A stretch of 64,000 nucleotides of DNA, from positions 1 through 64,000 of the forward strand of contig JBFIKF010000004.1 of NCBI GenBank assembly GCA_041600415.1, written 5' to 3'. Positions 61,568-64,000 of this stretch are shown piece by piece (within the stretch, counting starts at the first letter, position 1; the number at the start of each line of letters is the position of its first letter). The stretch comes from JBFJKD01 sp041600415 (GTDB taxonomy: Bacteria; Pseudomonadota; Gammaproteobacteria; Pseudomonadales; Porticoccaceae). Under the pieces are notes generated by a model, which saw only the letters and a list, made by a program, of their open reading frames with translations, had not been told where the DNA came from and did no database searches. The position numbers and the translations under genes were made by a program.

Positions 61568-62302
61568 CTATGGAAACCACAACAATTTAATCGACAGAAT
61601 CAGTGTAACCGCAACAATCAGTGGTTGCACCAGTGCCGCGCCGCGGCGAATGACCAGGCTGGAACCCAGATACGCGCCGATGATCTGTGCAATGGACATG
61701 AGCAGGGCCAGATCCCACAACACACTGCCGTGGTAAATAAACAGCAGTGCGGAGATACCATTAATGGTTAGCACCATGGCTTTGGTGTGCGCCGTCGCAC
61801 TGCGCAGGTTATGGCCGAGTAACCAGACAAACAAAAAAGGGAATATCGAACCCATACCGGGACCAAAAAAACCACCGTAAAACCCCATGCCCAACGCCGC
61901 ACAACCGCCGAATTGCCAGCGGGACAGGCGCGGTGTGGAACTTTCGTCAGATACTCGCGGGGATAGTAAAAAATAGCCTGCAATAATAATCAGAAAAACC
62001 GGCAATAACCGCCGCAGCACTTCGTTGCCCAGCTGCTGAACAGCCAGCGTACCCGCAACAGAACCCGCCAGCGCAAAGCCAAGCGCGGGCCCTATCTCCC
62101 CGAGCTGCAAATGCCCTTTGCGAAAAAAATTCCAGGCCGATGATGCCGTACCCAGTGCGCTCTGAACCTTATTGGTGGCCAGGGCCTGGAGCGGTGGTAA
62201 ACCCGCCCAGAGCAGAGCTGGCAGTGTCAGCAAACCACCCGCTCCGGCCATGGAGGAGATAAACCCTGCGGCAAATGCGATGGTGGTGAGAATTATTGCC
62301 AT
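61568..62302 (-). CDS. TSUP (TauE/SafE) family membrane transporter
   Basis: The ATG at 62300-62302 (MAIILTTIAFAAGF) gives 244 aa; a GTG at 62326 would add eight residues but sits on its own GGAGG, so the start is not certain. Eight helices in two halves; FAAGFISSMAGAGGLLTLPALLWAGLPP is the first TSUP repeat and MGFYGGFFGPGMGSIFPFLFVW the second. Such proteins export sulfite, sulfoacetate or similar anions; the substrate is not clear. Confidence 0.88.
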   Translation of the reverse strand: MAIILTTIAFAAGFISSMAGAGGLLTLPALLWAGLPPLQALATNKVQSALGTASSAWNFFRKGHLQLGEIGPALGFALAGSVAGTLAVQQLGNEVLRRLLPVFLIIIAGYFLLSPRVSDESSTPRLSRWQFGGCAALGMGFYGGFFGPGMGSIFPFLFVWLLGHNLRSATAHTKAMVLTINGISALLFIYHGSVLWDLALLMSIAQIIGAYLGSSLVIRRGAALVQPLIVAVTLILSIKLLWFP

Positions 62303-62484
62303 TTCGATAGAAACGCTAATAGACACCTCCCGTAGTTGATCGGGGCCGAAGCCGCTCCTATCTTACCACTCCCGTTGCTGGCACCCGTCGCACCCAGGCC
62401 GCCGTAGCGCCCCAAGGCAGTCGTCCAGCACGACTTATCACACCCAGAGTCACCGTTAATCAATAATGGGTGACAACACCCAAT

Positions 62485-62506
62485 ATACTGTATATATTTA
62501 CAGTAT
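62485..62506. promoter_or_regulatory. LexA (SOS) box before imuA
   Basis: CTGTATATATTTACAG (62488-62503) agrees with the gammaproteobacterial LexA consensus except one base, and the palindrome extends outward (8-bp arms ATACTGTA / TACAGTAT around six A/T bases). It is 67 bp before the imuA ATG. LexA binding should hold imuA-imuB silent until DNA damage. Confidence 0.88.
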
Positions 62507-62569
62507 TATCTCAGAACCCTGTTTCCGCGAAAAAACCACCCTGTATAGCAACAGCACAACCCACAGACT

Positions 62570-63328
62570 ATGAACTCGACACTCGCTTCACTGCTCAAAC
62601 GGCCCGATCTCTGGCAGGCCTCGGCAACACCGGATATAACCCACGGCATAGCCACCGGTTATGCGTCTCTGAATGTCAGCCTGCATCAGGGCGGCTGGCC
62701 AACCGGCGCCCTGACTGAGCTCCTGTGTCGCCAACCCGGTAGCGGGGAGCTGCAACTGCTGGCGCCGACACTGGCACAACTGAGTGCCGCAGGACGCCCC
62801 CTGGTGCTGATCGCACCCCCCCACCTGCCCTATGCACCTGCATGGCAACACTGGAGCATCGGCCTGGAGCACTTGCTGGTGGTCCAGACAACAACCCTGC
62901 GCGACCAATTATGGGCGACGGAGCAGGGACTGCGCGCCATCTCGGGGGGCGCCGTCCTGACCTGGCTGACAGCAGCCAACCTCAGCGTACCCCAATTACG
63001 CAAGCTCCAGCTGGCCGCCCAGGCTGGCGCCGGTCTGGCGGTTCTGTTCCGTTCCTGGCAGACGGCAAAGCAGCCCTCGCCAGCGGCATTGCGCATCGCC
63101 GTCGAGTCCAACGCAGATGGCTGCCAGCTCACCATCCTCAAACAGCGGGGTGGCTGGAGCGGGCAATCCGTCCGCTTACGGCGTCCCGATAGTCTTAGCC
63201 AGCGCGCCGTGTCCACGCAGCACCTGCCAACGCCACAACCCGTTTGCACCACGGATTCTGAACCAGACCTCATCTCGCCGCTGCGGATACACCCCTATGC
63301 CCTGCCTCTGCGCCCGGCGTTACAGTGA
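62570..63328 (+). CDS. imuA: ImuA, SOS mutagenesis protein (RecA-like)
   Basis: 252 aa. ImuA/SulA-like fold: TGYASLNVSLHQGGWPTGALTELL is the RecA-like start, but the P-loop is not preserved as GxxGxGKT; GELQLLAPTLAQLSAAGRPLVLIAPP follows. It acts with ImuB and the error-prone DNA polymerase DnaE2 in damage-induced mutagenesis. The LexA box lies directly upstream, and imuB starts 9 nt after its stop. Confidence 0.9.
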   Translation: MNSTLASLLKRPDLWQASATPDITHGIATGYASLNVSLHQGGWPTGALTELLCRQPGSGELQLLAPTLAQLSAAGRPLVLIAPPHLPYAPAWQHWSIGLEHLLVVQTTTLRDQLWATEQGLRAISGGAVLTWLTAANLSVPQLRKLQLAAQAGAGLAVLFRSWQTAKQPSPAALRIAVESNADGCQLTILKQRGGWSGQSVRLRRPDSLSQRAVSTQHLPTPQPVCTTDSEPDLISPLRIHPYALPLRPALQ

Positions 63329-63337
63329 GCGCTTGTT

Positions 63338-64000
63338 ATGCTGTGGCTATGTCTGCATTTACCGCAATTACCCCTGGAAATTTTCGACGACGTTATCGCT
63401 GATCGCCAGGCCAGTGGTACGGGCAACGCTGAAACTACCGGGCAATCACTCTTTAAACCCACAGCGGTGATTAGCGGACACCGCATCGAGTTCTGTAATC
63501 CCGCGGCACTGGCCTGTGGCATTACACCCGACACTCCACTCGGCACGGCATATAGCCTGTGTCCCGAGCTGCACACCAGCAGGCGGGACAGCGCCCGCGA
63601 ACAACGGGCGTTGCAACACCTGGCGTACGGGTGTTACCGCTTTACCTCCATCGTTTGCGTACAGCCCCCGGATAATTTACTACTGGAAATTCAGGGTAGC
63701 CTGAAATTATTTGGCGGCGTGCGCAGATTGTGCGCGCTGATCGCCACAGAGGTCGCCGCACACCGCTACAGTTATACCCCTGGCCTTGCCCCCACCCCCG
63801 CCGCCGCGCAACTGATCAGCCGCGGCGCTGCGGATTCTGTCGCCGCTTTCGATGATCGCACGGGGGCCGTCATCGACGCCACGCTGTTTGATCGCATCCT
63901 GCACACACTGCCCCTGTCCGTAATGGACTGTTCTACCGCGTTGCAGGCCAGTTTACGGCGCACCGGCCTGCGGCAGCTTGGCGATGTGCTGCGCCTGCCC
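63338..64000 (+). CDS. imuB: ImuB, Y-family polymerase-like clamp adapter (5' part; runs off the window)
   Basis: The ATG at 63338 opens a frame of 221 codons that is still open at base 64000. MLWLCLHLPQLPLEIFDD is the ImuB start; LLLEIQGSLKLFGGVRRLCALI matches the palm-region block where the catalytic acids of Y-family polymerases are replaced (LEIQGSLKLFGG in place of LDE). The protein is a non-catalytic adapter that binds the beta clamp and DnaE2. dnaE2 would be expected next, beyond the edge. Confidence 0.9.
   Translation, partial: MLWLCLHLPQLPLEIFDDVIADRQASGTGNAETTGQSLFKPTAVISGHRIEFCNPAALACGITPDTPLGTAYSLCPELHTSRRDSAREQRALQHLAYGCYRFTSIVCVQPPDNLLLEIQGSLKLFGGVRRLCALIATEVAAHRYSYTPGLAPTPAAAQLISRGAADSVAAFDDRTGAVIDATLFDRILHTLPLSVMDCSTALQASLRRTGLRQLGDVLRLP

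Overview
The window reads as a chromosomal segment of a marine or environmental gammaproteobacterium, most like the Cellvibrionaceae/Halieaceae side of the class. The grounds are the gammaproteobacterial gene order pepA-lptF-lptG and holC-valS, GreB, YajQ, a LexA-type SOS box in front of imuA, and a Pil/Chp-like chemosensory cluster. The genus is an inference from gene content only; no rRNA or tRNA gene was seen.

Region 1 (1-3.5 kb) is accessory, visibly AT-rich in part, and broken. Reading on the minus strand there are: an IS3-family element (2273-3501); the 90-codon tail of a polymorphic toxin cut by the IS, with its overlapping membrane immunity gene; a second toxin domain (frameshifted and carrying a stop) with its overlapping, also frameshifted, immunity gene; a 5'-truncated beta-rich ORF; and, coupled to it by ATGA, the start of a very short Rhs protein with a signal peptide that leaves the window at base 1. 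It is a graveyard of Rhs toxin/immunity cassettes.

Region 2 (3.5-19.8 kb) is mostly housekeeping: a dienoyl-CoA isomerase-like crotonase, a secreted metalloprotease-like protein, an FMN alpha-hydroxy-acid dehydrogenase, a UPF0114 protein, an RDD protein, lptG-lptF divergent from pepA-holC-hypothetical-valS, yajQ, nhaA, an acyl-CoA thioesterase and a DapA-family aldolase.

Region 3 (18.8-30.4 kb) is a minus-strand catabolic block: a GltD-like FAD/Fe-S protein, 2-oxoacid:ferredoxin oxidoreductase alpha and beta subunits (all ATGA-coupled), a 5-oxoprolinase/hydantoinase fusion and the DapA-family aldolase, next to a propionyl-CoA synthetase. The substrate cannot be told from sequence.

Region 4 (30.4-47.4 kb) holds a K+ channel with a C-terminal zinc ribbon, an APC permease, a quinone oxidoreductase, yciH, an S9 peptidase, greB, two paralogous HD-GYP proteins, gcvP, an aldehyde dehydrogenase, dinB, a cyclic-nucleotide-binding protein and a secreted protein with a TonB C-terminal domain.

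Region 5 (47.6-58.1 kb) is signalling: a stand-alone CheY-like protein, then on the minus strand pilG-like, pilH, pilI, pilJ-like MCP, a compact ChpA-like CheA-CheY hybrid and two more CheW-like proteins, with no CheR or CheB. Upstream lies a LuxR-type response regulator with a sensorless histidine kinase.

Region 6 (58.4-64 kb) has a thioredoxin-like lipoprotein, an AI-2E family permease, a small membrane protein, a TauE/SafE permease and, on the plus strand behind a near-perfect LexA box, imuA and the first 221 codons of imuB, which leaves the window at base 64000.
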